64,000 bases of DNA from Monilinia fructicola (taxonomy: Eukaryota > Ascomycota > Leotiomycetes > Helotiales > Sclerotiniaceae): the NCBI GenBank assembly GCA_008692225.1, contig VICG01000001.1, positions 3,077,501 through 3,141,500 on the forward strand, read 5' to 3'. Each line of letters starts with the position of its first letter. Positions within the stretch are counted from its first letter, which is position 1. Of the stretch, positions 1-12,559 are shown in pieces. The position numbers and the translations under genes are program-made. The notes under the pieces are model-generated. The model did no database searches and was not told the origin of the DNA. It saw only the letters and a list, made by a program, of their open reading frames with translations.

Positions 1-2581
1 TTAACCTAATATAGCCAAAACGGGCGATAATCTTGAAAATATATGCCTATACTAGAATTACTTAGTAATTCTAGATCAATCTAGTTTATTTGCTTATATA
101 GAATACTATCCGCTTTATGATCTCGCTAATTTTGAAAAGTATGAATAGTAGCTAAATGCTTTTTAATAGGATTTTCATATTCATAAACTATGCCTATTAT
201 ATAAACTATGAAAATGAAAATGAAAACTGGCTAAATGTCTCTAATATATCAGAAGACTAATGATATATGATCCAATTCAGACTGAGAAGATACGAGTGGC
301 CGTGAAGCAGCTAGAGGTAGGCAGTAGATATCATGATGTCAATTCCAGCCATGGCTTACGTAAATGATGACACATGATCTAGAGTGAATAGGGCTTAGCT
401 GCGCACTAGTTGTTCTTAGCTTCTTCGTTCATCTTTTTAAAAATTTCTTTCTTTGAAATTTCTATAATTATCAAGGCTGGTGATGAACGATACAAAGTAT
501 CAAACAAATAGGAAGAGAATGAACGCTTCAATGAAGCATGATCTCACTTGACAACTTCTGAAGCCTCTCTATGATTATATCATATATTATATATGTATTT
601 TTTTGGTTGCGAAAAAATTCTTGTTAAAAGTTCGGTTGATACATAAGCTTCAACCAAACGACTTCATTTGTTACAAGAGCTAGCCTTACAGCATTAAAGC
701 TCCTCTTCATGTATCCTTTCTGGATTTCAGTCATTGCGCGAAAATGTATTGGTCCATCCTACCTACTTGATTAAAGAAGGCAAATCTTTCCATAATAAGT
801 AAATATTCGTTAGCATCGGGAGCTCAGGTTATCACTAAAAGTATTCGGCCCTGGGACGATATGCCAAGGGTATTTCCTCATTGGAATAGACATTGTCAGC
901 ATTAAGGCGAAACATTCAGTCGATGAATCAAGTGAACTTTCATTATCTCAAGCTTGGTGGGAAAGAAGGACAACGTACTGAGCATCATGATCATAGATAC
1001 CAGGCCAATAGATAGACATGCATTTGCTCTTGAATGTAAGGAGAATGGTATTAGCTGATGGCCTGCCAGATCTTTGACTTGGCAGCTACAATTTGTATTT
1101 TATCCATTTCTTGCAGAGATTTCCACTTCTTCAGTTTCCCATCTTCTAAAATCAACTGCAACCAAATATTTGGCTGCTCTGTAGCAGCAGCTCTATTGCA
1201 CCATTTTTCACGATGAATTTACACTTTTGACGCAGTGATAGTATGGATATCTCTTATACACCTCAAGCAAATCTAGCCTTCATAATAGATACAACTGCAA
1301 CCATTGATTCCTACGAACTGGCGGTTGTTTGTGTAGTCTACTGTCTGTGAGTTATCATTCTCATTTTTACACCCTTTCCAAAATACAAAAAGCAAAAGCC
1401 AATCCAAAATTGTGGAAAAATTCAAGCTGCAACACTCAATACACCTAAGGACGGCATGCGACTTCCTGGAGAAACGATATCCCATTTGAGGTCTCCCAAG
1501 CCCTGTATCCGTGTCTACCCAAACAAAACCACCACATACGAAGTTGCTTCAAATACCACACCTGCATATGATGGAAAATAAGAGTACGGATGAATTTCTT
1601 GCATACCTCAAACATGCGACAAGTTCCAACCTCTCCTACCAACATACACCAAGATATACTTCTTCCTCCGGTCCATAAATTATCAACGAACTTTCTCATT
1701 CTGCTAACCCTGCATCCTCGCATCCCAGTCCCAATCCAAACCCATTTCCGTTATCTAATTCAACACAATTTGTGACTCTATCACCATCACCATTACCATC
1801 AAACCTCCCTATCATATTCCCTTCATCTAAACACACAAACACTGTCAGCTCAAAAGTCTAGACCGAGAACACTTTGAGATAGGAAGATTCTTTCGTGTTA
1901 TCTAATATATAAATGTTAGGACAGAAAGGGGTGCACCCCTACTCCTTCTTTCCCGCAACTCTCCTTGCTTGAGTGACTGATGTACGCTTATCTGAGGGAC
2001 TGGATTAGATGGGGATTGAGCTGTACTAAACTGCGGTGGGTGAGGTAAATATATTGTTGTGCGAACGGCGAGTAAGTATGGGTAAATGGCCGAACAGCCT
2101 ATCTATTCCGTGGGTTCCCATACCGCAGTCCACTTAGAAAATCTAGCACGTCACATACACTGAGCAAACCATCCATCACCGAATGCAGTGTGCACATACA
2201 AGAGTTTAATAATCAAAAGTGCTCACTTCATTAATTCTATGTGCTAATCATCTTAAGCAAACATCCCCTCGAGCGAGTCCATCATTACCCAAAAAACACG
2301 AGGACATTCTCAAAGAGTATGATGGGTATGTAGAAGAAATTTATCATAACATTGTAAACCCTATAATCCTATTGTAACCAGAAGCTTTAAATCCGCACCA
2401 GACCAAATTCAGTAAAAGTATTGCTGTGAAGCGCCGCGCGATGCGTTGTGTATGTTCTTTGTATTTATAAGCCCAGATAGATGTACCTGATGCAAATGAT
2501 TGTAACTACCAATGCATACTGATAAATTTCTCATGGCATTATGCATGTATCTCAAATCTTAACGGTAGCAAGAGAAATGAT
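1..2581. other. AT-rich spacer, no gene seen
   Basis: The first 2.6 kb, and especially the first kilobase, is strongly AT-rich with many in-frame stops on both strands. Only short open frames without splice-linked continuation or recognisable domains are present. The last 500 bases are probably the 3' flank of the wall-protein gene that ends at 2582. I see no tRNA, transposon terminal repeat or coding continuity. Confidence 0.6.
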
Positions 2582-3418
2582 TTACAAGACGAGAGCAGCA
2601 AAGAGACCACCCAACAAGGCGAAGGAGCCAGTAGCAACGTTGGCAGCGGCAGCGCCAGTGGCTTGGACAACACCGGAGCCAGTCTTGGTGCCGTTAGTTC
2701 CAGGGGCAGTGTAGGTTCCGTTGGAGGTTCCGTTGGGGGCAGTGTAGCCAGTTGGAACTGCAGCTGGTGCGACGGTTGTGGAGGTGCTGAAGTAGGAGCT
2801 TGGGCAAGATCCAGGGTGAGCTGGGTTGCATCCTCCTGGGATACCGGAGATGCTGGAGAAGGAAGCGGCAGCAGTTGAGGTGCTGACGTAGGAGCTTGGG
2901 ATGCTGGTGATTGGTGCAGATGTGGTGGAGGGAGCAGAAGATGGGGCGGTGGTGGAGACGACGACGCTGGTGACGTCCTTATCAGCGGCTTGGATCTTGA
3001 ATGGGAACGACCATTGGAAGGTGTTGGCATCGGAATCGAGGATAATGGCGATTCCGTAGGTCTCGAAGCTACCAACGGAGGCTGGGATGGTCCACTTGTA
3101 TAATCCATCCAAGTTGTTGACGTGACCTAAGTAAATTTGTCAATACAATTGGCCGTCTGTGATGTATACACAGGAAGGTAGAACTCACTGGCAATGACGA
3201 CAGGGTCGTAGGTCAAGGATTGTGGGTTGGCACCCTCCAAGAGCTTAATAGTAACAGTTCCGGCGACGTGGTTAGGATCCCACTTGATATCCAAGACGCC
3301 TCCAAACTTTGACGATTTGACCATTGGTTGGGACGGAGATGGCGTCGAAGCCAGGAGTTTGGGCAAGGACGGAGGAGATGGAGGCCAAGATGGCAGCAGA
3401 AATGAATTGGTAACGCAT
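2582..3418 (-). CDS. Kre9/Knh1-type secreted GPI-anchored cell-wall protein (one apparent frameshift)
   Basis: Secreted wall protein of the Ser/Thr-rich GPI class with a Kre9/Knh1-like N-terminal domain; that family takes part in beta-1,6-glucan/wall assembly. The start at 3418 opens with a signal peptide ending near ALA-Q ([20 protein letters not shown]). An N-terminal beta-sandwich-like block follows ([29 protein letters not shown]), then a long Ser/Thr/Pro/Ala-rich region and a hydrophobic tail ending GLFAALVL, as expected of a GPI signal. One intron lies at 3127-3188 (gtgagt...ttag, 62 nt). The frame shifts by one base at a T run on the coding strand (3304-3306): one T fewer joins [10 protein letters not shown] to [10 protein letters not shown] and makes the CDS 774 nt (257 aa). 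I read this as a sequence error. Family assignment is fairly sure; exact role is inferred. Confidence 0.8.
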
Positions 3419-5808
3419 TTTGATATTAAAGTTGGGTTATGGTAAGGTGATATTCAATGAATGGACAGTATCAAAGATACAAAGGATTATTTGGAGAGAA
3501 AGAAAGAAATGATTTTTCTTTTTATTATTTTGTGTTGTTTGGAATGAGAGAAGGAAGAGAGAGAAGGAAGATGAGAAAGGTCAAATACTTAAACTACAAG
3601 GTACGCTCATTTCCCAAACTTGTCAGCGCATGTGCCATTAACCTTGGCAGCACCACTCCATAGTTATGGAGATCTAGGTCCTAGGGATAAAATTATACTT
3701 TGAAGGAAGATTAGACACTAAGGATGGGATGGGATGGGAATCATGGGATTGTGACTGGATTGGAACGGATAACAGTGCACAGCTCACATCAGTATCCTCG
3801 AGACTTCGACGGATTTGACGCATCGTTCCTAGAGATTTGAATCAAGTTCAATCAAATGGGTGTGAGATTATGATTTTGGGGGGTGATGAGCCTTGAGGAT
3901 ACAGGAAAAGAGGCGGAGACTATTTTCGGAGGAATTCGATTAGACGAGTATAACCAACTTACTGTATTAGTGTGATCTTGGTACCAGGGCATCTGCTAAT
4001 GGGCTGTGTGGGCTATGGTCTATGGACGGCGGGCTGTGGGTTGTGGGTTGTGGGTTGTTGCGATTCGAGGATGACGGTTGAAACTTACAAGCCAACCCTT
4101 TATACCCTGCTTGAAAAGAAATGAGCATGACAAGGGTTTTCAGATGTTTTGCCCTTGCCCTTTCCCTTTCCCTTGCCCTTTCCTTTTCCCTTTCCAAGTC
4201 TCCCTTTCCCCATCTTCGAAAGTGGTACTGGACTGTACTGTACATATACCATAATGTACAATACAGAAAATGTTTTTCAATCATTCACTCTACCCAGGAC
4301 GTCCACGGTAGATTCAATACTACAACAATGAGAAAGAACCTTGGAACAATTGGTTGGCCTATATCATTGTCATTATCATGATTATTACAGTATCATGAAT
4401 TTTTACGACGTATGACATGGTTGACCAATTGTTTATCAGATAACCCTGTTAGTTTGTAAGTACTGCATGCGGAAATAAATTTCCATCGTTTAGCCCCTTC
4501 ATCGGCGTCAAAAACCGAGTTCGTTCGTACTCCGTACATCATTTGAGTAGATCCTTAGAATAACCTTAATTCCAGATACAGTAGGATGTGTTAATACTGT
4601 ACGGAGCAAGTAGAGTAATTAATATATGTACAGCACTGTACCTGCATTAATTGGTTCTTGCAAGGACTAATTGAAGATGCAGTACAAGTAATTACTGTAG
4701 GGTAACCTAAGTGCTGTATCTGAGCCTTAAACAAATATAGTTTATCTAATATGCGGCTTGTAGATATTTTTATTATTCTTATTAAATCGTGCAGTAGACA
4801 CACTGTAAACCATTGTCATTACTCGAGTACTTACAGTATAAAAGCGTAGTAAAACGCAAGTAAACGTTAGTTGTAACAAGACAGTGCACATGATTGAGTC
4901 AAGAGAGAGTAGGTTAGCTAGAGCAGATGGGTAATCTCACACTCAATACTATACATCCCGAAACAGCATAAACCTATAGAAACATCTTGACAATAGTCGG
5001 TGTATCAAGACATAAGACGCAAGACGCAAGACGTAAGACTCAGAACGCAAGACTGAGAAACTTCAATAGCTTGCTTGACTCTTATTCTCTACAGAGTACA
5101 TACATAAACACCGAATATCGTTTACTGAGTTTAACTCACTGTATTATACTCTTATACTATCGCCAGCCACCAAACTCTGTCTTATTATATTGAACGTTCA
5201 GTGGAGAGGAAATCCAAAATTGTGTGACTTTTATCCCTTTGATTACATTTATTGGAATACGAGATTAAACATGATGTGGCCAACCAGGAACACATGTGGA
5301 TTTCAATTCGGTGTCCACCTGGGGCACTTGTGCACAGGAGATTTGTTTTACCTAGTCAGGTTCTCGGATAAGTTGGATGGATAACTCTCTTGAAGGTTTG
5401 AGTCTTTTCCCCTAAACTAACATTCTCACCCAGGTAACTTGACTAGGTTTAAAGATGTTTATTGAGTCCGAGAAAGACGGGAAAAGAAGTTCCCCTTAGG
5501 CTGATACCTACCTAGTAGGTATCGAGATATAGTTCCATAGTAACGGATAGTTGTAGTTACTATAACAATAGTGCCATGGACTGGTACCAATGTCTAAGAG
5601 CAGTGACTTATCGAGACTCTGGACCTAGCTTATGACTAGGTACTCTGCTTACATGTCAGTTAACATACAGTAAAGTCCAGGACTACTCTAGACAGAGAGT
5701 GTGATCTAAAACATCTTTCATGAACTTCATATCGCCATCATCACAGGTACAGCAAGCAATTCGGATTTGAGCACAGTATGATCATGATCATCATACTCAT
5801 ATATCATG

Positions 5809-5837
5809 CTCATACTCATACTCATACTCATACTCAT
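5809..5837. repeat. CTCATA hexanucleotide microsatellite
   Basis: About five consecutive copies of CTCATA in intergenic DNA. The hexamer period keeps reading frames open on the minus strand (MSMSMSMS), which explains a spurious ORF there. Confidence 0.85.
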
Positions 5838-7146
5838 TTCGCATTCTGTATTGTGAATGGAGAATCTAGATGACTTCATATTTGATTCCCAGTCACTGTC
5901 TCGCAAAGTACAAGAAACGCTGAAACGCATAAATCGTGGGGAAATTCGAATACTTTTTCCAGGGCAATGTATAAAAACCGGTGGGGTCTCCTTGTCTTGT
6001 CTTGAAAGAGTTTTTGGCCTTGGTATCGTGGTGAGATGAGGAGGAAGAGCAAGGGTATATACTTTCTGTCGAATTCTAGGCTTTGTTGATGCCATTTGTA
6101 CATTGAGATGGGTCTAGAATGTTAGAGTGTTGGGATATTAGAATTATTAGAATTACCTATTCTATTCTATTCTATATTTCATGTTCTTCTCGTTTTCTTT
6201 CTATGGAGTTTGGAACGTCCCGGAGTTGACAAATTCGGAAATGCCAAAAAAACAAACAACCAAATGTTGCTACAGTAGGCTAGACGCGGGTGATTTCTCC
6301 CATGAATGGTTTGGGATGACGATTAAATAAGGTTGAACTCAAAATTGCTCAATTAGTCCAATTCTGCGAGCGCCGGCTTTCGTCGATCTTTTGTTTGACC
6401 GAAGAAACGAGAGAACGACTAGGTAGCAGGTAATAGGTCCCTTGTACGGTCGTCGTACCTCCCTGTATTGGTCCGCTTCATCTACTTCCGAACTTTCATT
6501 TGACCTTCCGAATCGTCTCTCTCACCCGTCGTTGTCTGGAAATGTTACCTGCAGCAGAGTTCAAACTATATGCAGGCATTCTCTTCTTACCGCCAGAATC
6601 GCCAAGTTCGAAAACACAACTTGACAAGAAACTTGACAAGTCGTTGAAACTTAAAGGCAGGTAGACATCCCAAGACAGGTGCCAACAATCATTAATATTC
6701 GTCGACTCTGGAGTCTTGAGTCTTGAGTCTTGAGAATTCACGGAATACCAGATTGGGAAATTGTTTTCTGGAGAACTGCCATGGCTGCCAAGTGTCTAAT
6801 ATCCTCGGGATAAAGTTATCAATATCTTGTTCCGTTGAAGTTTTTGTGGGCGTAGATCGACATTCGTTTCTGAGCATGCTCAGCATGGCAGTAGTTGGCA
6901 CAGTTGCGCTTAGAAATCTCGATTTTGTCGCGATACTTCCCATGGCTCCCCCATCTAGGACCATCCGAGTAGTAGTCCTATTTCTGGTCATTATACAGAA
7001 CCTAACGCCTCGCTAAGAAAAGACATATCGCCAAGGAAGAACGCGTTATTCAAATTCTTGTTTGATCTCCATTCAAGTATGTTGCATGTTCCCGTAAACA
7101 ATTCTCATATAGACGTTATTAGCATTGATATGCCTCATAACTCGGC

Positions 7147-7746
7147 TTGATGCCAATTTACTTGCCAACATCTCCGAAATCTCGAGCCTTTCGACTTCAG
7201 CAAGTCCAGGAATATCATTCGCAGCTCATACATATCACATCGAGATTCCACGCGCTATTGCAGCAGTTCATGTCTTTACTACCGAATTCAGAGAACCATT
7301 CAGAACCCCTCGACTCCATGTTCACAATATTTATCATCCACTAGAAGTCGTGGCTGCTTATATGTTATTCGAATGTTTATCGCTTTCCAAGCCCTTGAAA
7401 GTTTCCAGAAGACTCCTGATTATAGATTATCGAACTATCTCAACACAGCAGGCTTAAAGACACCGGAGCAATGGCTACTCTGCAGTCAACCAGAATTCAA
7501 TTCCATTCCTACATATCCCGGGCCACTTCCTCGTACGACCGTATTTCTAACTTCAGACGCGAAGGCGAAACATATTTCAAAATTTTGACCATCGAGATTA
7601 TGTTGACCATTCACTTCTACCGATGCTGGATCAAATTCCCGGGAGATGTCTCAGTCTACATTTAGATCCCTCGATTTGCTGGCCACACTCGCCCTCGTCT
7701 GCCCTCTCTGCTAAAATTCTGAGGCCCGGCGATATCTTCTTATTCC
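7147..7746 (+). pseudogene. Possible gene relic or short unrecognised gene
   Basis: Several overlapping + strand open frames follow each other without a clear start. The last stretch, 7588-7746, reads HRDYVDHSLLPMLDQIPGRC and ends LRPGDIFLFPYG then stop. It can be joined to the frame starting at 7471 (MATLQSTRIQ...) if one A is added to the AAAA run near 7578-7581. Composition is protein-like, but I recognise no family and see no splice-supported gene model. It could equally be chance open frame in low-stop DNA. Confidence 0.2.
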
Positions 7747-9554
7747 CATATGGATAATGTTTCATTTGGTTCTTTCGCTCGAACTTTCACGCAAAGAGGG
7801 AGATTAGTATATTGACTTCTCCGCTCGAACTGTAGGTAGGGAGGTCAAGGTGCGAAACTATCGCTTGAGCGTTGACGATTCGTTTCTTTCCTAGGACGAG
7901 CTAGATCTGTCGCGGTCGTGATACCCCTTGGGATCTCGTCACCTAAGAGCACCGTGACTCTGCCGAGTCTTCCCTGATACTAGGAAATCTAAAACTCTTT
8001 GCAAAGGGACGTGTGTTTTTAGATCTCGCTCGATTTTTTTCTTCCTTCGGTGGGTGGTTCCGTTCTCATCTTACCGTTCTCGAACTGGACGCTGCCCGAG
8101 TTTCTCCTTGCCATTCGTTCACCATTGTCCAAGAAACTTTCTTAGCGCATTAATTCCGGAGTGATTATCAGCAATCGAAATGGTTTTGGCATGATGGTGG
8201 TCAAGGTACCCGATGAAGTGTTGGGTTGGTGATTGAGCTACTCACCTCTGTTTGTGTCAACAAATATGATTCCACATTAGGCCGTTGCGATGTTCCTATC
8301 TATTCAGGAAAGTTTGAAGCACCAGTGAACCGAGACAGGATGCAACGCCACCAGTGAGAATTCCATGGTTTAGGTCGAATCTTCTATATCATAATGTCAC
8401 CATTCAATCGGTTTTGACTGTCTCTTGGCTGTCATGCTGCCAAAAAGAGGCTGGCTATTGTTTGCGGCTAGGGCCTGTACTCCTCAGTCTATTACTACAC
8501 AGCTCGAGATCTTAAAATCAGAGATCGGAAACCAAACTTGTCGATACAACTTTTGCATAGTTCGAAAATATCTACACCTGGGTAAACCACCCCAACTGCA
8601 AAAATTGCCACGCAGCCCCGAGGCGACAGGTGCTGTTTTCACAGGCTTTGGAAAATCGATACAAAGGTTAAGATGAGTTGAAAAGTCGAATAATAAGTAT
8701 GTTCGATGGCAGGAGTTCGAAGAATACCCTCACTATGCCTGCGTATGGGGTTTCCCGCAGCAGCGGGCAAAATCTGCCTCACGGCAATCCAGAACAAGAG
8801 TTCTAAAGAACCATTTGGCATGAATGAGCTGACCGGGTGAAGCTCTCAGTTACGCTCCTCCCACAGAATGAGACGGTCATGTGGGAAAAAGGTAGGCGCG
8901 GCCGGAAACTCATGCTTATGGTTGTGCGAGTTGGCCACCCTTATATTTGACTTGGCACATCAATGATGAATATTGAAATGCAGAACTAACCCAGGTCATC
9001 CAGACGGCTCAAGCTTGTGTAAATATCTCGTTTGAGCCTGAGAATAAAAGACTTCAAGGTTATGCAGACTTACATGTAGGTTTTTTGTATATCTTTGATA
9101 GAGTGGAGGTATGCTTAAAAGCGAGAGAATAAAACCTACTCTGGAGGTCTGGTACGGACTTTCAAAGTATGGGGTGAGCTGGTAGCAGATGGGGAATGCA
9201 AGAAGTATCTTTGTGGATATATGAGATGAAATTATCAGTGTGGTTTATCATACTGGTGTAGATCTCGTCATTAGAATATTCAAAGAATTATAGATACATC
9301 AAATATTGAGATGAAAGACTGTCTGCAAATGAATGATATACATTAATTACCAATTTGAACAAGTAAACTAAACTAATCGTGAAACAATATGAGTATCCAT
9401 CCAAACCAGTCAGCATGCACCAAAATATAATGCAAGTGTAATCAATCGCCAGGAACCTAAAAAAAGAAATACCCATGCACATTTCCACGCTCATATACCC
9501 TCCCAGAAAATTAACCCTGAAATCCTCATTACTCACGCTTTCATCATCTCATTA

Positions 9555-11299
9555 TCAAATTTTCCGTTCCATCATTTCAAAGTCGGCAGCCCCTTTGACC
9601 AATTCCTTCAACCTTTTTTCAATTATATCCCTTCCCTCGAGGGTTCGCCAAACCTCCGAAGGTGCCTTATTGACCACATCCCAACTCTTCAGATTGTTCG
9701 TTAAATGGCTTAGATCTTCTTGTTTCCTCTTCCACTCCTCATTCCTCTTAACCTCGATGCCAGAACTAATCAGTGCAAGCGGTGTCGTCTCAAATTGTAT
9801 GTTTCTTGCGCTACTGACCTCATTCTTTGTCAAGGAATTAGCGACCAGAGATTCTTGAAGTTTGGCCTTGAGGAACTTTCCACCCTGATAAGCGGAACGT
9901 CCGAATACTCGATCTTCGCGCGTGCGACCCTTGAAAATGGCGCCAAACGTACGATCTAAACCAGGGGTGAGATGATACCGCGGCCCCAGAGGACAAAACC
10001 TCTTTGTGGTTTACCGAGACGGTAAAGGAGATCTTCGTGGAGAGGGTCAATGAGTAGGAGACCTGCGATTTCGCGGCCGTGTCGGATGAGAATATGCGGC
10101 TATAAAATACTGCCAACTCCCGCACTGGCAAGTACCCATGGACCTTCTTCACCTGCACGAGCTAGAGCTTCTGAGAGTACGTCTGCTGACATACCTGCGG
10201 AGAATGGAGATGGAGCATTATCAGACCATGCGATTCCAGGTCGGTCAGAATAACAATATCTGCTGATGCTTCCATTGGCGAAGGCACTTGTTGCGATCTG
10301 GAGCATGCCATGTTCAAAGGGTCCATCACCAGCCTCGAAGAGAACGGTTGGGTTCTTGTTGCCTTTCGCATCAGTGAGATTACCTTCGCAAAAGATATGT
10401 ATTTGGTATTTGTCACCATCCACGTAGTACCGTTCTCCGGGTGGTGCAAGAGAAGCATCGCGAGATCTCAAGATCAGCGTTGCTGATAAGAGAATGGTGA
10501 CGATTGCCAGAATTACTAGAATGATTGTAGAAGTCAAGACAGAACACCATTCTCTAAGTGTTCGGCGATTCTCTGCGCGACCAGTTAGACGCTCCTCCTC
10601 TTCCACTTTTCCAGCTGCAACCACACGATCAGTGACAATCGTCCATACAGCCATAAGTAGAGCCCAAACAACACTAGCAATTCCAACCCATCCCTCCTCT
10701 ACACGAAGACGTGGGACAGCAACAATCATTATCATGTCGACCAGTAGAATTACGGCAATAACAAGACATGTTACTTGTGCCGCTTTGGATGGTGTTGAGA
10801 AGAACAGAAGTACAATGAGTAGCAGGCCGAGGGTCAAGGTAGTATAGGAGAAGTCGAAAAAGCCCGAGCCTCTTGAGTGCATTCCTGGCGGGGAGACAAA
10901 AATCGACACCAATAGCAGAACCCACCACAAGAACGTTATAATGGCGAAGAGAACCGTGAAATATCGTAGGAATCGTACACTCCAAAGATTATAGGGAGAT
11001 ACCTATGTGCATACATTATCAGCATGAGATTATAGTCAGCCCCCTGGCTAGGAGGCTTGATGGCGTGGATTGAATAGGGCGGAGAGAAGAGCTTACAGCT
11101 GGGATCATCGGGACTCAAGAAAACCATCATGACTTGGTGGAAGGAGATGAGTACGCTCGTCGGCTTCATGGGAATAACGAGGTTGAGGAGGTGTTTGATG
11201 AGAAGCGACATGTTCATTTGACTCCCCGTTTCGAGAATGAACACTCCCCGGAGCTGAATCATGGTCGCTATCCTTCTTAGAACCCCATAGAGAAACCAT
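9555..11299 (-). CDS. Multi-pass membrane protein with C-terminal alpha/beta-hydrolase-like domain (several apparent frameshifts)
   Basis: Looks like the fungal family often annotated 'mitochondrial integral membrane protein': a disordered N-terminus with an ERTHLLPP motif, about four hydrophobic segments (roughly residues 85-200 of the repaired frame), then a soluble domain starting PPGERYYVDG with hydrolase-like blocks (PTVLFEAGDGP, YCYSDRPGIAWS, GPWVLASAGVGS, LLLIDPLHEDLL). The putative nucleophile elbow is ASAGVG rather than GxSxG, so catalysis is uncertain. One intron is at 11003-11096 (94 nt). The reading needs five one-base corrections, at 11120-11123, 11101-11103, 10104-10107, 10084-10085 and 9961-9962, all in short homopolymers. 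With them the CDS is 1650 nt (549 aa) and runs unbroken to FEMMERKI. Five hits in one gene leave real pseudogenisation possible, but the pattern matches the other genes in the window. Confidence 0.65.
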
Positions 11300-12559
11300 A
11301 CTAACTTTTTTGAAGCTCTCTGAGGTTGTAGAGATACTTCTACGACAGATACCGATATGCTATATCGTGAGTAACGAGTTGAAAAACTGATTTTAGAGAA
11401 TAAGAAATGTATCTTCTCAGTTGGAACATGAGATGAAAAATAGATTCAAAAGGAGATTGTCACCGCAAAATACAAATACCTGGGCAACAATAATGTCGAG
11501 ACACTGAAAGAGCAAAGTAAGGATCAAGCAGGGAAACGAAGTTCTTTTGTTGATCTGGACTAAAATCAATATGGCGCTGTGCTAATTTTGTATTGATGTA
11601 GTTAGCAAGCTAGCTTTTGCTTTTGGATCATTTATCATTTGTTGCTGTTCCTCCCACTCCCACTCCCACTCCCGTTTGCATTTTGGTTTTAGTTGGATTA
11701 GTTTTGAGGCTTGATCAATTGATGGAGGTTGGGTGAAGGAAGCTGCAGGTGTTTGAGGAGAGACCTTTGACCGAAGACGTCATCATTACCTACGACCAAC
11801 CCAGCCTATGGTTCAATCCATACATGGACACTCGATGATCAACGACAACCTTATTAATCAAGTTCTTTGTTCAACACAGCGCAGGACATTTGTTCATGAT
11901 CAAGATTTTCTATTCGTTGATGATGCACCAATTGAATTCTAGATATTCAGTCAACAACAGTATAAATACTTCCAATATGTTTAAACAAGGTGCAAACCTG
12001 TCGATAATACTCAAGAAAGAGAGTTCCAAGGTTCGTATAAGAAGATATGAATTGAGTTCATAGTGCATGGAAATGCAAATGCAAATGCAAATGAAGATGG
12101 AAGATGGAAGATGGAAGGGGGAGGGAAGGATGCAAGGATGGAAGGATGGAAGATGAAGATCATTCATACTGTATGGATACTTTTAGTAAGCACGTGCTGA
12201 TAACACATGATGACTAATCAACAGATCAAATGTACAGTACTGTACAGTATGTCTTTTCTTATCTTATCTCTTCGCACTATGTGGCTGAGCTCTTTTATAT
12301 GTGGCTGATGACATAAGATACATTTCTGAAAGCTTATTCTCAACCCCTCCTTGAATTTCCATCCACATGTTCGAGGTTCCCTTATTCCATTCTTGAGTTC
12401 ATGCGATAGCCTTGTCTCTCTCTCTCTCTCTTTCTTTAATATTGTCACCACTGGATATTTCATACCGAATACTGAATACTGAATACTGAACATAAATGAA
12501 TACCACTGGATCAAGATCAAGATTGAATATCATATAATTGCATTACCACAAATTTCAAG
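11300..12559. other. Divergent intergenic region between hydrolase-like gene and PPE1
   Basis: About 1.26 kb with promoters firing outward in both directions. It contains repeated CACTCC units near 11656-11673, ATGCAA repeats near 12068-12090, GAAGATG-type repeats near 12093-12150, a (CT)n tract at about 12415-12430 and a near-perfect palindromic stretch built from TACAGTA/TACTGTA at 12231-12250. No coding signal. Confidence 0.5.

Larger units (their letters stand above)
3419..9554. other. 6.1-kb gene-poor spacer with simple repeats
   Basis: No convincing gene. It contains a pyrimidine-rich CCCTTT/CCCTTG tract (about 4151-4195), three GTGGGTT units (about 4035-4056), AAGACGC-type repeats (about 5013-5052), five CTCATA hexamers (5809-5837), CTATT repeats (about 6160-6178) and GAGTCTT repeats (about 6711-6734). 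Short palindromic motifs of the TACTGTAC and TACTCCGTAC type recur. Around 7.1-7.75 kb the + strand has fragmentary open frames that might be a gene relic (listed separately). The 5' leader of the wall-protein gene lies next to 3419. Confidence 0.55.

Noticed and set aside
2539..3108. 189-aa Pro/Ser-rich minus-strand ORF overlapping the wall-protein gene
   Set aside because: It is the alternative frame of the Ser/Thr/Pro-rich region; the other frame has the wall domain, Ser/Thr tract and GPI tail.
5727..6103. Minus-strand ORFs of 122 and 75 codons
   Set aside because: Their openness is helped by the CTCATA microsatellite, and the remainder shows no domain, intron or signal sequence.
11808..11830. 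A possible tRNA B box (GGTTCAATCC)
   Set aside because: The flanking bases do not form a 5-bp T stem with a 7-base loop, and no matching acceptor or D arm was found.
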